Positions 1-7,757 of a stretch of DNA of 64,000 nucleotides are shown in pieces. The stretch spans positions 372,001-436,000 of the forward strand of contig JAXHLG010000002.1 of the NCBI GenBank assembly GCA_034522495.1. The letters are read 5' to 3'. Numbering within the stretch: position 1 is the stretch's first letter; each line of letters opens with the position of its first letter. This DNA is from JAXHLG01 sp034522495 (GTDB lineage Bacteria; Patescibacteriota; Minisyncoccia; Moranbacterales; DUUL01). Both the position numbers and the translations under genes were made by a program. The notes beneath the pieces were generated by a model. It saw nothing but the letters and a program-made list of their open reading frames with translations. It ran no database searches and had not been told where the DNA came from.

Positions 1-459
1 CGATTGAAATTGAAAAACATCCCTGTGGGAACTTTTGTCAGCAATGTTGAAATGAAGCCCTCCAAAGGCGGTCAATTAGCCAGAAGCGCGGGAACGGCTG
101 TCGTAGTGCAGGCTGTCGAAGGCAAAATGGCTCATCTGAAGATGTCTTCCGGGGAAGTTAGGATGGTTCCGAAAGAGGGATATGCGACTGTGGGACAGGT
201 TAGCAATTTCGAGCATGGTTCTTACCGGATTGGCAAAGCGGGAAGAAAAAGGCATATGGCGCGCAGGCCCAAGGTCCGAGGATCAGCGATGAATCCCTGC
301 GATCATCCACACGGAGGAGGAGAGGGAAGACAGCCGATAGGGTTGAAGTATCCGAAATCTCCATGGGGCAAGCAGAGCTTGGGAAAGAAGACCAGAAAAA
401 GCAACAAGCACTCCAGCAAATACATTATCAAGGGAAGAGGTAAGAAGAAGAGAAAGTAA
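1..459 (+). CDS. rplB: 50S ribosomal protein L2, C-terminal part
   Basis: This is the last 152 codons of L2 (uL2), a 23S rRNA-binding protein next to the peptidyl-transferase centre. The family is about 275 residues, so the start lies before the window. The frame is open from base 1 (Arg-Leu-Lys-Leu-Lys-Asn-Ile-Pro-Val-Gly). Visible landmarks are GGQLARSAGT and the conserved HPHGGGEGR loop that carries the functionally important histidine, then SPWGK and a basic tail. It is followed by rpsS, the usual S10-operon order, but after 291 bases of repeats instead of the usual tight spacing. Confidence 0.97.
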   Translation, partial: RLKLKNIPVGTFVSNVEMKPSKGGQLARSAGTAVVVQAVEGKMAHLKMSSGEVRMVPKEGYATVGQVSNFEHGSYRIGKAGRKRHMARRPKVRGSAMNPCDHPHGGGEGRQPIGLKYPKSPWGKQSLGKKTRKSNKHSSKYIIKGRGKKKRK

Positions 460-529
460 ACGATTTTTAAAGTCAGATTAAATTATTTCAATTATTTTAA
501 AAGTTAGAATTTATTAGAAAGTTGAGAAA

Positions 530-690
530 GTAAGAAACAAGGACACAAGATACAGGCACCAAACAAGAAACAATTCACCAAATCACCTGTCTGACACCAG
601 GCAAGTAAGAAACAAACTGTTTGAATATTAGAATTTTGAATTTGTTTGTATCCTTGTTTCTTGTATCCTTAGTTCAAGCACAGCTTTTAT
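530..690 (+). repeat. Intergenic repeat family C, copy 1
   Basis: This repeat has arms rich in ACAAGATACAAG and, at the other end, TATCCTTGTTTCTTGTATCC, which are roughly inverted. The middle part (AAACAAGAAACAATTCACC and GAATTTTGAATTTGTTTG) recurs at 1650, 5395 and, inverted, at 14300. This copy carries a small extra hairpin at about 590-605 (CCTGTCTGACACCAGG). I see no coding capacity in the 291-base gap. Confidence 0.8.
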
Positions 691-750
691 ATTTCAGAAG
701 CATTTCAATAATTATCTAATTACCAATTACCAATTACTAATTACCAAATT
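663..750 (+). promoter_or_regulatory. Duplicated 88-base leader before rpsS
   Basis: The 88 bases directly before the rpsS start codon are identical to the 88 bases before rpsC (1801-1888). They begin GTATCCTTAGTTCAAGCAC and end in tandem ATTACCAA units right up to the ATG. The two genes therefore share the same translation-initiation region. No Shine-Dalgarno motif is present. A regulatory role is inferred only from position and identity. Confidence 0.7.
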
Positions 751-1032
751 ATGTCCAGATCAATCAAAAAAGGACCATTTATAGATGAGAAGCTGCTGAA
801 GAAGGTCAAAGACAAGAAACCGGGCGATAAGCAGGCTATCAAGACCTGGTCAAGGGCTTGCGTAATTACTCCAGAAATGGTAGGGTTTGTTTTCGCGGTA
901 CACAACGGGAAAAACTTTATCGAAGTTTTGGCCACGGAAGACATGGTGGGGCATAAACTGGGAGAATTTGCGCCGACCAGGAAGTTTGTCAAACACGGAG
1001 GAAAACTGCAGAAAGAACAGGAGACGAAATAA
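751..1032 (+). CDS. rpsS: 30S ribosomal protein S19
   Basis: S19 (uS19) binds the head of the 30S subunit near the A site together with S13. At 93 residues it has the normal length. The opening MSRSIKKGPFI is the family signature, and GHKLGEFAPTRKF in the second half is the conserved RNA-binding loop. The ATG follows an AT-rich stretch without a Shine-Dalgarno motif. It lies between rplB and rplV, the standard S10-operon order. Confidence 0.97.
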   Translation: MSRSIKKGPFIDEKLLKKVKDKKPGDKQAIKTWSRACVITPEMVGFVFAVHNGKNFIEVLATEDMVGHKLGEFAPTRKFVKHGGKLQKEQETK

Positions 1033-1148
1033 ATAACCATATTAACATATTAACATACTAACATACTAACATTTTAACATACTAACAATTTCATGATTGA
1101 TCAGTAATCAATTTCTGTTTAAATGTTTAAATGTTAAAATGAATTTTT

Positions 1149-1556
1149 ATGCAAGTTAAGGCGAGTTTAAAAAATTATAGGAGATCCGCCAGGAAAGCCA
1201 GGGAAGTTACCAGGCTTCTGAGGGGAATGAAGGCTGAAGAAGCCGCGGTTCAGCTGATGACGTGGGAAAAAGGATCTAGCGAAGATTTGCTGAAGCTTCT
1301 GAAAAGCGCGGTGGCCAACGCTCAAAACAATTTTAAATTGAATGAAGAAGATTTATATATTGCTGAGGCGAAAGTGAATGAAGGAGCTACGCTCAAGAGA
1401 TGGAGAGCCAGGGCTTATGGCAGGGCAACCCAAATACTGAAAAGAACCTGCCACATTGAATTAACGCTGGAAGCGCAAGAAAAGCCGGAAGCAAAGGAAA
1501 AAAGCAAGAAAGAGAGTGAGAAAGCGGAAGAAGAAAGCAGGAAGAGCCAAAGCTAA
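1149..1556 (+). CDS. rplV: 50S ribosomal protein L22
   Basis: L22 (uL22) lines the peptide exit tunnel. Residues 1-110 cover the whole fold, including the N-terminal helix region ARKAREVTRLLRG and the hairpin KRWRARAYGRA that reaches the tunnel. About 25 extra C-terminal residues are almost only Lys, Glu, Ser and Ala, a low-complexity extension like those on S5, L15 and S6 in this window. The start is the ATG after ATTTTT, with no Shine-Dalgarno motif. Confidence 0.96.
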   Translation: MQVKASLKNYRRSARKAREVTRLLRGMKAEEAAVQLMTWEKGSSEDLLKLLKSAVANAQNNFKLNEEDLYIAEAKVNEGATLKRWRARAYGRATQILKRTCHIELTLEAQEKPEAKEKSKKESEKAEEESRKSQS

Positions 1557-1649
1557 AATTATCCTAGTTGTTCTAAAAGTTGGAATATGTTAGAAATTAG
1601 TGGAAATGCATAGAAACTGGTTGAAATTCATAGAAATTTGAATAAATTA

Positions 1650-1815
1650 AGAAACAAGGACACAAGATACAAGCACCAAACAAGAAACAATTCACCAAAT
1701 TATAAGAAACAAACAGTTTGGATATTTGAATTTTGAATTTGTTTGCTCGCCCCCGTGGGAGCAGAGCGACTTTACGGGGTATCCTTGTTTCTTGTATCTT
1801 GTATCCTTAGTTCAA
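1650..1815 (+). repeat. Intergenic repeat family C, copy 2
   Basis: This has the same core as the copy at 530-690. The sequence to its left (about 1565-1649, with repeated CATAGAAA units) matches, inverted, the right flank of the copy at 14300, so the full element may be about 250 bases. The copy is interrupted at about 1746-1780 by a short hairpin with CCCCGT and ACGGGG arms, which also occurs at 5855 and 6539. An apparent open frame across it (1743-1925) is repeat, not a gene. Confidence 0.8.
1751..1779. repeat. Short hairpin insert, family G, copy 1
   Basis: CCCCGT and ACGGGG arms enclose a GAGC..AGCGA-type centre. The unit sits inside repeat C copy 2 and is absent from the other copies at this point, so it looks like a nested insertion. 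Related copies are at 5855-5884 and 6539-6568. Confidence 0.65.
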
Positions 1816-1888
1816 GCACAGCTTTTATATTTCAGAAGCATTTCAATAATTATCTAATTACCAATTACCAATTACTAATTACCAAATT
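1801..1888 (+). promoter_or_regulatory. Duplicated 88-base leader before rpsC
   Basis: This is identical to 663-750 upstream of rpsS and ends at the rpsC start codon. It could have been copied together with repeat family C, which precedes both copies. Confidence 0.7.
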
Positions 1889-2539
1889 ATGGGCCAAAAA
1901 ATCGATCCGAGAATATTCAGAATAGGAATCAATAAAACTTGGAAATCCAGGTGGTACAACGATAAGAATTATCAGAAAAACCTCCAGCAGGATGTCCGGT
2001 TAAGGCAGGAGTTGAAGGAAAAACTCAAAAAGGCCGGCGTGGCATCAATAGAAATCGAGAGAAGCGTCGGGAAGATTAGGATTGTTATTCATTCCAGCCG
2101 CCCGGGAGTTTTGATAGGAAGAGCCGGCCAGGGGTTGGAAAAATTAAAAGAAGCCATAAAGAAGAAATATTTTTTCAAAGATAATTCGGAAGTTCAGCTG
2201 GATGTCAAGGAAATCAAATACATGGAGGAGAATGCTCAATTGTTGGCCGACGATGTGGCCGAGCAGATTGAGAAAAGAGTTTCTTTTCGAAAAGCGATGA
2301 AGATGACTTTGGACAAGACTATGAAAAATAGGAATGTTCGGGGAGCGAAAATAGGCTTATCCGGAAGATTGGGAGGAGCGGAAATGTCCCGGAAAGAATG
2401 GCTGGCCAAGGGGAGCTTGCCTCTGCACACCTTGAGGGCCAATATAGATTTTGCCAAATCTGTCGCTTATACGACTTATGGAACCATCGGGGTCAAGGTT
2501 TGGCTTTACAAGAAGGGAAACGAGAACAACAATCAGTAA
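1889..2539 (+). CDS. rpsC: 30S ribosomal protein S3
   Basis: S3 (uS3) sits at the mRNA entry side of the 30S subunit and forms part of the mRNA helicase site. At 216 residues it has normal bacterial length. It starts with MGQKIDPRIFRIG, has a type II KH domain with a GRAGQG loop at about residues 70-80, and a C-terminal domain with GRLGGAEMSRKEW. The start is the family start and lies at the end of the duplicated leader. It is followed by rplP after 17 bases, so the two are probably co-transcribed. Confidence 0.97.
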   Translation: MGQKIDPRIFRIGINKTWKSRWYNDKNYQKNLQQDVRLRQELKEKLKKAGVASIEIERSVGKIRIVIHSSRPGVLIGRAGQGLEKLKEAIKKKYFFKDNSEVQLDVKEIKYMEENAQLLADDVAEQIEKRVSFRKAMKMTLDKTMKNRNVRGAKIGLSGRLGGAEMSRKEWLAKGSLPLHTLRANIDFAKSVAYTTYGTIGVKVWLYKKGNENNNQ

Positions 2540-2556
2540 TTACTAACGCAAGAGTT

Positions 2557-2967
2557 ATGTTAATGCCTAAAAAGGTAAAATACAGGAAGAAGCAAAGGGG
2601 CGGCAGAATAAAGGGAAACGCCACCAGGGGAACCCGGGTTTCTTTTGGAGAATTTGGCATGAAGGCTTTAACCACCGGTCTCATTAACTCCCGCGAGATT
2701 GAGGCGGCCAGAAGAGCGATGACAAGATATGTCCAAAAAGGAGGCAAGATTTGGATTCGCATTTTTCCGGATCATCCAATGTCAAGAAAAGGAAATGAAG
2801 TTCCGATGGGAAAAGGAAAAGGAGACCCGGAATTTTTTGTAGCCAAGGTAAAGCCGGGAAGAGTAATGTTTGAAATTGACGGGATAAAGGAAGATGTGGC
2901 CAAAAGAGCTATGAAGCTGGCTTCGGACAAGCTAAGCGTCAAGACTAAATTTGTTAAAAAGGATTAA
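2557..2967 (+). CDS. rplP: 50S ribosomal protein L16
   Basis: L16 (uL16) helps position the A-site tRNA. The start is set at the ATG giving MLMPKKVKYRKKQRG, the usual family N-terminus; a longer frame upstream overlaps S3 and is not credible. The product is 136 residues, normal for L16. Landmarks include GNEVPMGKGKG and the conserved central FGEFGMKAL. It lies between rpsC and rpmC in the standard order with short spacing. Confidence 0.96.
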   Translation: MLMPKKVKYRKKQRGGRIKGNATRGTRVSFGEFGMKALTTGLINSREIEAARRAMTRYVQKGGKIWIRIFPDHPMSRKGNEVPMGKGKGDPEFFVAKVKPGRVMFEIDGIKEDVAKRAMKLASDKLSVKTKFVKKD

Positions 2968-2987
2968 TTTTTAAGGAAGCGAGTTTT

Positions 2988-3182
2988 ATGAACGCCCAAG
3001 AACTGAGAAAACAAACCAAAGAAGAGCTGCAAGACCTGCTTAAGGAGAAAAAGGCTCGTTTATGCCAGGTTAGGTTTAGCGTAAAATCCAGACAAGCCAG
3101 GAATCACCAGGAACAGAATCATATCAAGAAGGACGTAGCCAGAATTTTGACTGTGCTAAAGGAGAAAGAAGTAAGCAATTAA
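2988..3182 (+). CDS. rpmC: 50S ribosomal protein L29
   Basis: L29 (uL29) is a small helical-hairpin protein near the tunnel exit. It is 64 residues long with a family-like N-terminus (MNAQELRKQTKEELQDLL) and the RARNHQE-type second helix. A purine-rich AAGGAAG lies about 10 bases before the ATG, one of the few Shine-Dalgarno-like sequences in the operon. It is 20 bases after rplP and 9 bases before rpsQ. Confidence 0.93.
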   Translation: MNAQELRKQTKEELQDLLKEKKARLCQVRFSVKSRQARNHQEQNHIKKDVARILTVLKEKEVSN

Positions 3183-3191
3183 TTTTAATTT

Positions 3192-3455
3192 ATGGCCGAA
3201 GAAAAGAAGAAAAAGTCAAGCGGGAAGATTATAGTTAAGAAAAAGGGAACAGTAGTAAGCGACAAAAACGACAAAACCGCGGTAGTGGAAGTGACGGATT
3301 TGAAAACCCATCCTATATACCAGAAAAAATATCGGAAAACGAAGAGGTATAAGGCCCACGACGAGAAAAACACCTGCAAAGTGGGAGATGAAGTGGTAAT
3401 CGCCCAAACCAAGCCGATAAGCAAAGACAAGTGCTGGGAAGTAACCAGCAACTAG
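3192..3455 (+). CDS. rpsQ: 30S ribosomal protein S17
   Basis: S17 (uS17) is an OB-fold primary binder of 16S rRNA. It is 87 residues long. The first 14 residues are a Lys/Glu-rich lead-in, followed by the conserved KGTVVSDKNDKTAVVEV strand region and HPIYQKKYRKTKRYKAHDE. GDEVVIAQTKPISKDKCW near the C-terminus matches the family motif. It is followed by a 110-base gap of AACAATG-type units before rplN. Confidence 0.95.
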   Translation: MAEEKKKKSSGKIIVKKKGTVVSDKNDKTAVVEVTDLKTHPIYQKKYRKTKRYKAHDEKNTCKVGDEVVIAQTKPISKDKCWEVTSN

Positions 3456-3565
3456 TTGCTGGAAATTGTTAAATTGCTGCATTGTTAAATTGATGATAAA
3501 TCGAAAAAATGAGTAGCAAAACAATGTAACAATTTAGCAATGTAACAATGTAACAATGAATTATT

Positions 3566-3931
3566 ATGATCCAAGTAGAGACAAAATTGAAAGTGGCCGA
3601 TAACTCGGGAGCGAAGATTATCCAATGTTTTAAGATACTGGGAGGATCCCGCAGAAGATATGCCAGAGTGGGGGATGTGGTTTTGGCTTCGGTCAAAGTT
3701 TCCGAGCCCAGGGGAGCGGTAAAGAAGAAAGACGTTGTAAGAGCGGTTATTGTGAGACAAAAAAAGGCGCAGAGGAGAAAAGACGGCACTTATATTCGAT
3801 TTGATGACAACGCGGCCATTATTGTAGACGGCAAAGACCCCAAGGGCACGAGAGTTTTCGGACCCATTGCCAGAGAAGTCAGAGAAAGGGGATTTATGAA
3901 GATTGTTTCTTCAGCCAAAGAAGTTTATTAA
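3566..3931 (+). CDS. rplN: 50S ribosomal protein L14
   Basis: L14 (uL14) forms intersubunit bridges with 16S rRNA. At 121 residues it has normal length. It starts MIQVETKLKVADNSGAK, the family signature, and ends with GTRVFGPIAREVRERGF. The ATG follows AATGAATTATT with no Shine-Dalgarno motif. rplX follows after 24 bases. Confidence 0.97.
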   Translation: MIQVETKLKVADNSGAKIIQCFKILGGSRRRYARVGDVVLASVKVSEPRGAVKKKDVVRAVIVRQKKAQRRKDGTYIRFDDNAAIIVDGKDPKGTRVFGPIAREVRERGFMKIVSSAKEVY

Positions 3932-3955
3932 GATAATTCGAGATAAGATATTTTT

Positions 3956-4270
3956 ATGAAAATCAGGATTAGAAAAAATGATAAAGTAAAAGTTTTAGCC
4001 GGCAAAGACAGGGGGAAGAAGGGCAAGGTTATCGGAGTAGATCGGGAAACCGGCAGAGTTACAGTTGAGGGAGCCAACGAGATTAAAAAGCATCGGAAGC
4101 CTCAAAAGAGAGGTCAGAAGGGCGAAATAATAACAGCCTCCGGCCCGATGAATTCATCCAATGTGCAATTGATTTGCCCCAAATGCGGAAAAGTCACTCG
4201 AATAGGACATAAATTTGAAGGAGACAAGAAGTTAAGGGTTTGCAAAAAGTGTAAAGCCAATATTGATTAA
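3956..4270 (+). CDS. rplX: 50S ribosomal protein L24 with C-terminal zinc-ribbon cysteines
   Basis: L24 (uL24) is an assembly-initiating 23S rRNA binder with an N-terminal KOW motif, here DKVKVLAGKDRGKKGKV at about residues 8-25. It is 104 residues long. The C-terminal half has CPKCGK and CKKC pairs, suggesting a zinc ribbon, as in many bacterial L24 proteins. It lies between rplN and rplE, the standard order. Confidence 0.95.
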   Translation: MKIRIRKNDKVKVLAGKDRGKKGKVIGVDRETGRVTVEGANEIKKHRKPQKRGQKGEIITASGPMNSSNVQLICPKCGKVTRIGHKFEGDKKLRVCKKCKANID

Positions 4271-4309
4271 AATAACGGGCCGTTAGGCCGGATGTAATTA
4301 AAAACTGTT

Positions 4310-4852
4310 ATGAACAATTTAAGAAAAAAGTATATAGAGGAAATTATCCCCCAGTTGAAAAAGGAAACAGGTAAGAACAACGAATGGGCGGTAGCCAGGC
4401 CGGAAAAAGTTTCCATCAATGCGGGGTTGTCGAAAGCGGACAAAAACCCGGAATTCAAAAAGGACGTAATTAACGATCTGAGAGCTATTTCCGGGCAGGC
4501 TCCCGTTTTAAGCAGGGCGAAGAAGTCAATTTCCGGTTTTAAAGTGAGGCAGAATCAGGAAGTCGGGGCGGTGGTCACTTTGCGCGGCAGAAGAATGTGG
4601 GATTTCATTGAGAGATTGGTTGGCGTTACATTGCCCAGAATAAGGGACTTTAGAGGAATTGAACGCAGGAGCGTCGACGGGCAGGGCAATCTGAATTACG
4701 GAATCAAGGAACAACTGGTTTTTCCCGAGATTTCTCATGACGATATCAAAAATATTTTCGGCATGCAGGTCAACATCAAAACTACGGCCGACAATAAAGA
4801 AGAAGGACTGAAAATGTTTGAATTGCTTGGTTTTCCCATGCAGAAAGATTAA
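4310..4852 (+). CDS. rplE: 50S ribosomal protein L5
   Basis: L5 (uL5) binds 5S rRNA in the central protuberance and contacts the P-site tRNA. At 180 residues it has normal length. Typical segments are KKSISGFKVRQNQEVGAVVTLRG and RDFRGI; each is a conserved L5 block. The C-terminus ELLGFPMQKD is also typical. rpsH follows after 20 bases, whereas in most bacteria rpsN comes next. Confidence 0.96.
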   Translation: MNNLRKKYIEEIIPQLKKETGKNNEWAVARPEKVSINAGLSKADKNPEFKKDVINDLRAISGQAPVLSRAKKSISGFKVRQNQEVGAVVTLRGRRMWDFIERLVGVTLPRIRDFRGIERRSVDGQGNLNYGIKEQLVFPEISHDDIKNIFGMQVNIKTTADNKEEGLKMFELLGFPMQKD

Positions 4853-4872
4853 TAATACTAATTAAATTATAT

Positions 4873-5265
4873 ATGAGCTTCGATCAAATAGCGGATATGT
4901 TAGCAAGAATAAGAAATGCCCAATTAGCGGGAAGAATGGATGTTTCTATGCCCTCTTCCAAATTCAAGCTGGCTCTGGCGCAAGTTTTATATAATAAAGG
5001 TTATATTGAAAAAGCCTCTATTTTTTCCGAAGGCAACAAGAGTTTTTTGAAGATAAAACTGAAGTACGACAAAGGGCAGCCCTTAATCAAAGGTTTGAAA
5101 AAAGTAAGCAAACAGGGGTGCAGAATTTATAAGGGAAAGGATGACATCAGAAATGTCAAAAACGGGTACGGATTTGCGGTTATTTCCACCTCCAAGGGAC
5201 TTTTGACCGACAGAGAAGCCAGAAAAGAAGGCATTGGAGGAGAAATTGTTTGTGAAATCTGGTAG
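4873..5265 (+). CDS. rpsH: 30S ribosomal protein S8
   Basis: S8 (uS8) is a primary 16S rRNA binder and, in E. coli, the autoregulator of the spc operon. It is 130 residues long. It starts MSFDQIADMLARIRNAQ and ends with the family block GLLTDREARKEGIGGEIVCEIW. It is placed directly after rplE and before rpsN, the reverse of the common rpsN-rpsH order. A repeat-filled gap of 328 bases follows. Confidence 0.97.
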   Translation: MSFDQIADMLARIRNAQLAGRMDVSMPSSKFKLALAQVLYNKGYIEKASIFSEGNKSFLKIKLKYDKGQPLIKGLKKVSKQGCRIYKGKDDIRNVKNGYGFAVISTSKGLLTDREARKEGIGGEIVCEIW

Positions 5266-5394
5266 AATTCATATTAACATATTAACATATCTATTTAGTA
5301 TAAAGATGCGGATTAATTAATAGGTAAATGGTTATGTTAGATTTTAAGGACCTGGTAGCCAAAGAAAAATTTCAAACTAGTAGAAATTTGGAGA

Positions 5395-5535
5395 AAGAAG
5401 ACGCAAGGATACAAGACACAAGCACCAAACAAGAAACAATTCACCAAATTATAAGAAACAAACAGTTTGGATATTTGAATTTTGAATTTGTTTGTATCCT
5501 TGTTTCTTGTATCCTTGTATCCTTAATTCCGGTAG
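5395..5535 (+). repeat. Intergenic repeat family C, copy 3
   Basis: This copy lies in the 328-base gap between rpsH and rpsN and carries the uninterrupted core found at 530 and 1650. The right flank (5521-5560, with TAGCTAGTCAAAAGTGTTAG) matches, inverted, the left flank of the copy near 14280. A 74-codon open frame over it is repeat sequence and is not called a gene. Confidence 0.8.
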
Positions 5536-5593
5536 CTAGTCAAAAGTGTTAGAATGTTAGTATGTTAAAATGTTAAAATGATAATTATTTTTT

Positions 5594-5779
5594 ATGGCCA
5601 GGAAAGCATTAATTGAAAAAGCTAACAAGAAGCCCAAATTTTCTACCAGAGAAGTGAGAAGGTGTTGGAAGTGTGGCAGAAAAAGGGGATATATGAGGGA
5701 TTACGACTTATGCAGAATTTGTTTCCGCGAGCTTGCCAGAAAGGGAGAAATCCCCGGCGTGAAGAAGTCGAGCTGGTAA
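5594..5779 (+). CDS. rpsN: 30S ribosomal protein S14, zinc-binding short type
   Basis: S14 (uS14) joins the 30S head late in assembly. It is the short form of 61 residues with the zinc ligands CWKCG and CRICF, and a typical C-terminal GEIPGVKKSSW. In most bacteria it sits between L5 and S8; here it is after S8 and separated from it by repeat family C. The start follows ATTTTTT with no Shine-Dalgarno motif. Confidence 0.96.
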   Translation: MARKALIEKANKKPKFSTREVRRCWKCGRKRGYMRDYDLCRICFRELARKGEIPGVKKSSW

Positions 5780-5782
5780 AGT

Positions 5783-5908
5783 TCATATAAACATTTAAGC
5801 ATCCAAGCATATAAGCAAAAATGCATCGAGTTGTTAAAATGTTAAAATGCCTCGCCCCGTGTGAGCGATAGCGAATTTACGGGGTTAAAATGTTAAAATG
5901 TTAAGATG
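5783..5908 (+). repeat. Duplicated leader before rplF (family H)
   Basis: This region (CATATAAACATTTAAGCATCC, then TTAAAATG units and a CCCCGT/ACGGGG hairpin at 5855-5884) is nearly the same as 6467-6590 before rplR. It is thus a second pair of look-alike leaders inside the ribosomal operon. It contains no gene. Confidence 0.7.
5855..5884. repeat. Short hairpin insert, family G, copy 2
   Basis: CCCCGT and ACGGGG arms flank GTGAGCGATAGCGAATTT. The same 30-base unit is at 6539-6568 with one weakened arm, and a variant is at 1751-1779. Confidence 0.65.
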
Positions 5909-5916
5909 ATTACATT

Positions 5917-6462
5917 ATGTCAAGAATAGGAAAATTGCCGGTAGAACTTCCCGAGGGAGTTGCGGCCGAAGTTAAAGACAGGTCAATTACAATCAAAGGT
6001 CCCAAAGGCGAGCTTTCTTTTGACTTTGGGTATAAAGTGGACATCAAAGAAGAGAACGGCTCGATAATTGCCTCTCAGAGAGAAAGAACCAAACAATCCA
6101 AATCTATGTGGGGTACGGCTCGTTCAATAATTTTCAATATGGTGAAGGGAGTGACAGAGGGATTTGAAAAAAAACTGGAACTCCACGGCGTGGGATACAG
6201 GATGGATGTTCAGGGAGATATTTTGAAGTTGAATCTGGGTTTTTCTCATCCGGTGGAAAAGAAAATCCCGGAAGGCCTGCAAGCCTCTATAGATAAAAAT
6301 GTTTTAACTATAAGCGGAGTCAACAAGGAACAAGTGGGAGAATTTGCGGCCAAAGTAAGAACTTTGAGGAAAGTGGAGCCTTACAAGGGAAAAGGATTCA
6401 GGTATGAAGGAGAAGAGTTTATTAAAAAAGAAGGCAAAAGAGCAGGCGGCGGAGGCGAGTAG
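5917..6462 (+). CDS. rplF: 50S ribosomal protein L6
   Basis: L6 (uL6) lies near the factor-binding site at the base of the stalk. It is 181 residues with two repeated L6 domains. It starts MSRIGKLPVELPEGV, and the second domain contains the conserved RTLRKVEPYKGKGFRYEGE. A short Gly/Lys-rich end (GKRAGGGGE) follows. It lies between rpsN and rplR, as expected. Confidence 0.97.
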   Translation: MSRIGKLPVELPEGVAAEVKDRSITIKGPKGELSFDFGYKVDIKEENGSIIASQRERTKQSKSMWGTARSIIFNMVKGVTEGFEKKLELHGVGYRMDVQGDILKLNLGFSHPVEKKIPEGLQASIDKNVLTISGVNKEQVGEFAAKVRTLRKVEPYKGKGFRYEGEEFIKKEGKRAGGGGE

Positions 6463-6466
6463 TATT

Positions 6467-6590
6467 TCATATAAACATTTAAACATCCAAGCATATAAGC
6501 AAAAATGCATTGAGTTGTTTAAATGTTAAAACGCCTCTCCGTGCGTGAGCGATAGCGAATTTACGGGGTTTAAATGTTTAAATGATTTAA
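6467..6590 (+). repeat. Duplicated leader before rplR (family H)
   Basis: This is a near copy of 5783-5908. It includes the family G hairpin at 6539-6568, whose left arm has changed to TCCGTG while the right arm ACGGGG is kept. It contains no gene. Confidence 0.7.
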
Positions 6591-6594
6591 TTTT

Positions 6595-6948
6595 ATGACA
6601 AGCGCAAAAGATAGCAATCAGAAAAGACTTTTTAGGAAAAAAAGAAGCCGGGCTAAAATATCCGGCTCTGCAAGTATACCGCGAATTTCTGTCTTTCGGA
6701 GCAACAAACAGCTTTATGTCCAGCTGATAGATGATCAAGCGGGCGTTACTTTGACTAGCGCCAGAAGCAAAGAAGTGGACAAGAAATTGTTTAATGCGGA
6801 GACGGCGAAAGAAACCGGTAAAAAACTTGCTGAAAAAGCTTCCAAAAAGAAGATAAAAGAGGCGGTTTTTGACAGATCCGGCTATAGGTATCATGGCAAA
6901 GTGAAAGCCTTGGCGGAGGGAATGAGAGAGCAGGGAATGAAATTTTAA
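6595..6948 (+). CDS. rplR: 50S ribosomal protein L18
   Basis: L18 (uL18) brings 5S rRNA to the large subunit together with L5. It is 117 residues long. The N-terminus is a basic arm (KRLFRKKRSRAKISG), then RISVFRSNKQLYVQLIDD, and the C-terminus has FDRSGYRYHGKVKALAEGMREQGMKF, a clear family signature. rpsE follows after 36 bases. Confidence 0.96.
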   Translation: MTSAKDSNQKRLFRKKRSRAKISGSASIPRISVFRSNKQLYVQLIDDQAGVTLTSARSKEVDKKLFNAETAKETGKKLAEKASKKKIKEAVFDRSGYRYHGKVKALAEGMREQGMKF

Positions 6949-6984
6949 TTTTTACTAACCAGAATTAAGATTTAAATATTATAA

Positions 6985-7713
6985 ATGGCAAACAAGAGAT
7001 TTAACGGCAAAAAGAAGCAAGAATACGAACAGAAACTTTTGGATTTGGCCAGGGTGGCCAGGGTAATGAAAGGCGGAAGAAGATTTTCTTTTCGCGCTAC
7101 CGTCGTGGTTGGGAATAAAAAGGGCAAAGTGGGTGTTGGAACAGCTAAGGGAAGCGATGTGTCAGATTCTATCTCCAAAGCCGCCAACAAGGCCAAAAAG
7201 GAAGTGGTAAATGTAAAAAGACTGGATTCCACGATTTCTTTTAGGGTGGATGAGAAATTCAGGGGAGCGGAAATTATGATAAAACCCGCAAAGGAAGGAA
7301 AGGGCATTGTAGCCGGAGGCGCTATGAGGTCGGTTTTGGAGTTGGCGGGAATTAAAAACGTAACTGCAAAATCGCTTGGATCTTCCAACAAAATCAATGT
7401 TGCCAAGGCGACTGTCAACGCGCTGAAGGCGCTGGAAGGAAAGAGGCCGGAAAAAGAAAAGAAAGAAGGCGGAGTGAAAAAAGGAATCGAAAGTGAAAAA
7501 AAAGCTTCCGGCAAGAATGAAAAGGCAAATGCCGTCTCAACGACGGCAAAAAAAAGCGGGGAAGGAAAAAAGGCTCCCGCGGGCGAAAAGGATGCGTCTC
7601 CCAAAAGCAGAAACGAAAAATCAAACGCCGCCAAGAAGAAAGATTCGGCAGCTGCCAAGAAGTCTCCGAAGCAGACCGGCAAAACCAAGAAAACCACCTC
7701 AAAGAGCGCTTAA
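6985..7713 (+). CDS. rpsE: 30S ribosomal protein S5 with long basic C-terminal tail
   Basis: S5 (uS5) acts in mRNA entry and decoding fidelity. Residues 1-155 give the full protein: an N-terminal double-stranded-RNA-binding-like domain with RRFSFRATVVVGNKKGKVG, and a C-terminal domain with AGGAMRSVLELAGI and SLGSSNKINVAKAT. About 85 further residues are nearly all Lys, Ala, Ser, Glu and Gly, so the protein is much longer than the usual 165-170 residues. No L30 gene follows; rplO comes next, as is typical of CPR genomes. Confidence 0.95.
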   Translation: MANKRFNGKKKQEYEQKLLDLARVARVMKGGRRFSFRATVVVGNKKGKVGVGTAKGSDVSDSISKAANKAKKEVVNVKRLDSTISFRVDEKFRGAEIMIKPAKEGKGIVAGGAMRSVLELAGIKNVTAKSLGSSNKINVAKATVNALKALEGKRPEKEKKEGGVKKGIESEKKASGKNEKANAVSTTAKKSGEGKKAPAGEKDASPKSRNEKSNAAKKKDSAAAKKSPKQTGKTKKTTSKSA

Positions 7714-7757
7714 TCATAGATTGCAATAACTAATTACGAATAACTAATCACAAGATT

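Noticed and set aside
5328..5552. Small gene between rpsH and rpsN
   Set aside because: The sequence is repeat family C, which is present at three other places in both orientations.
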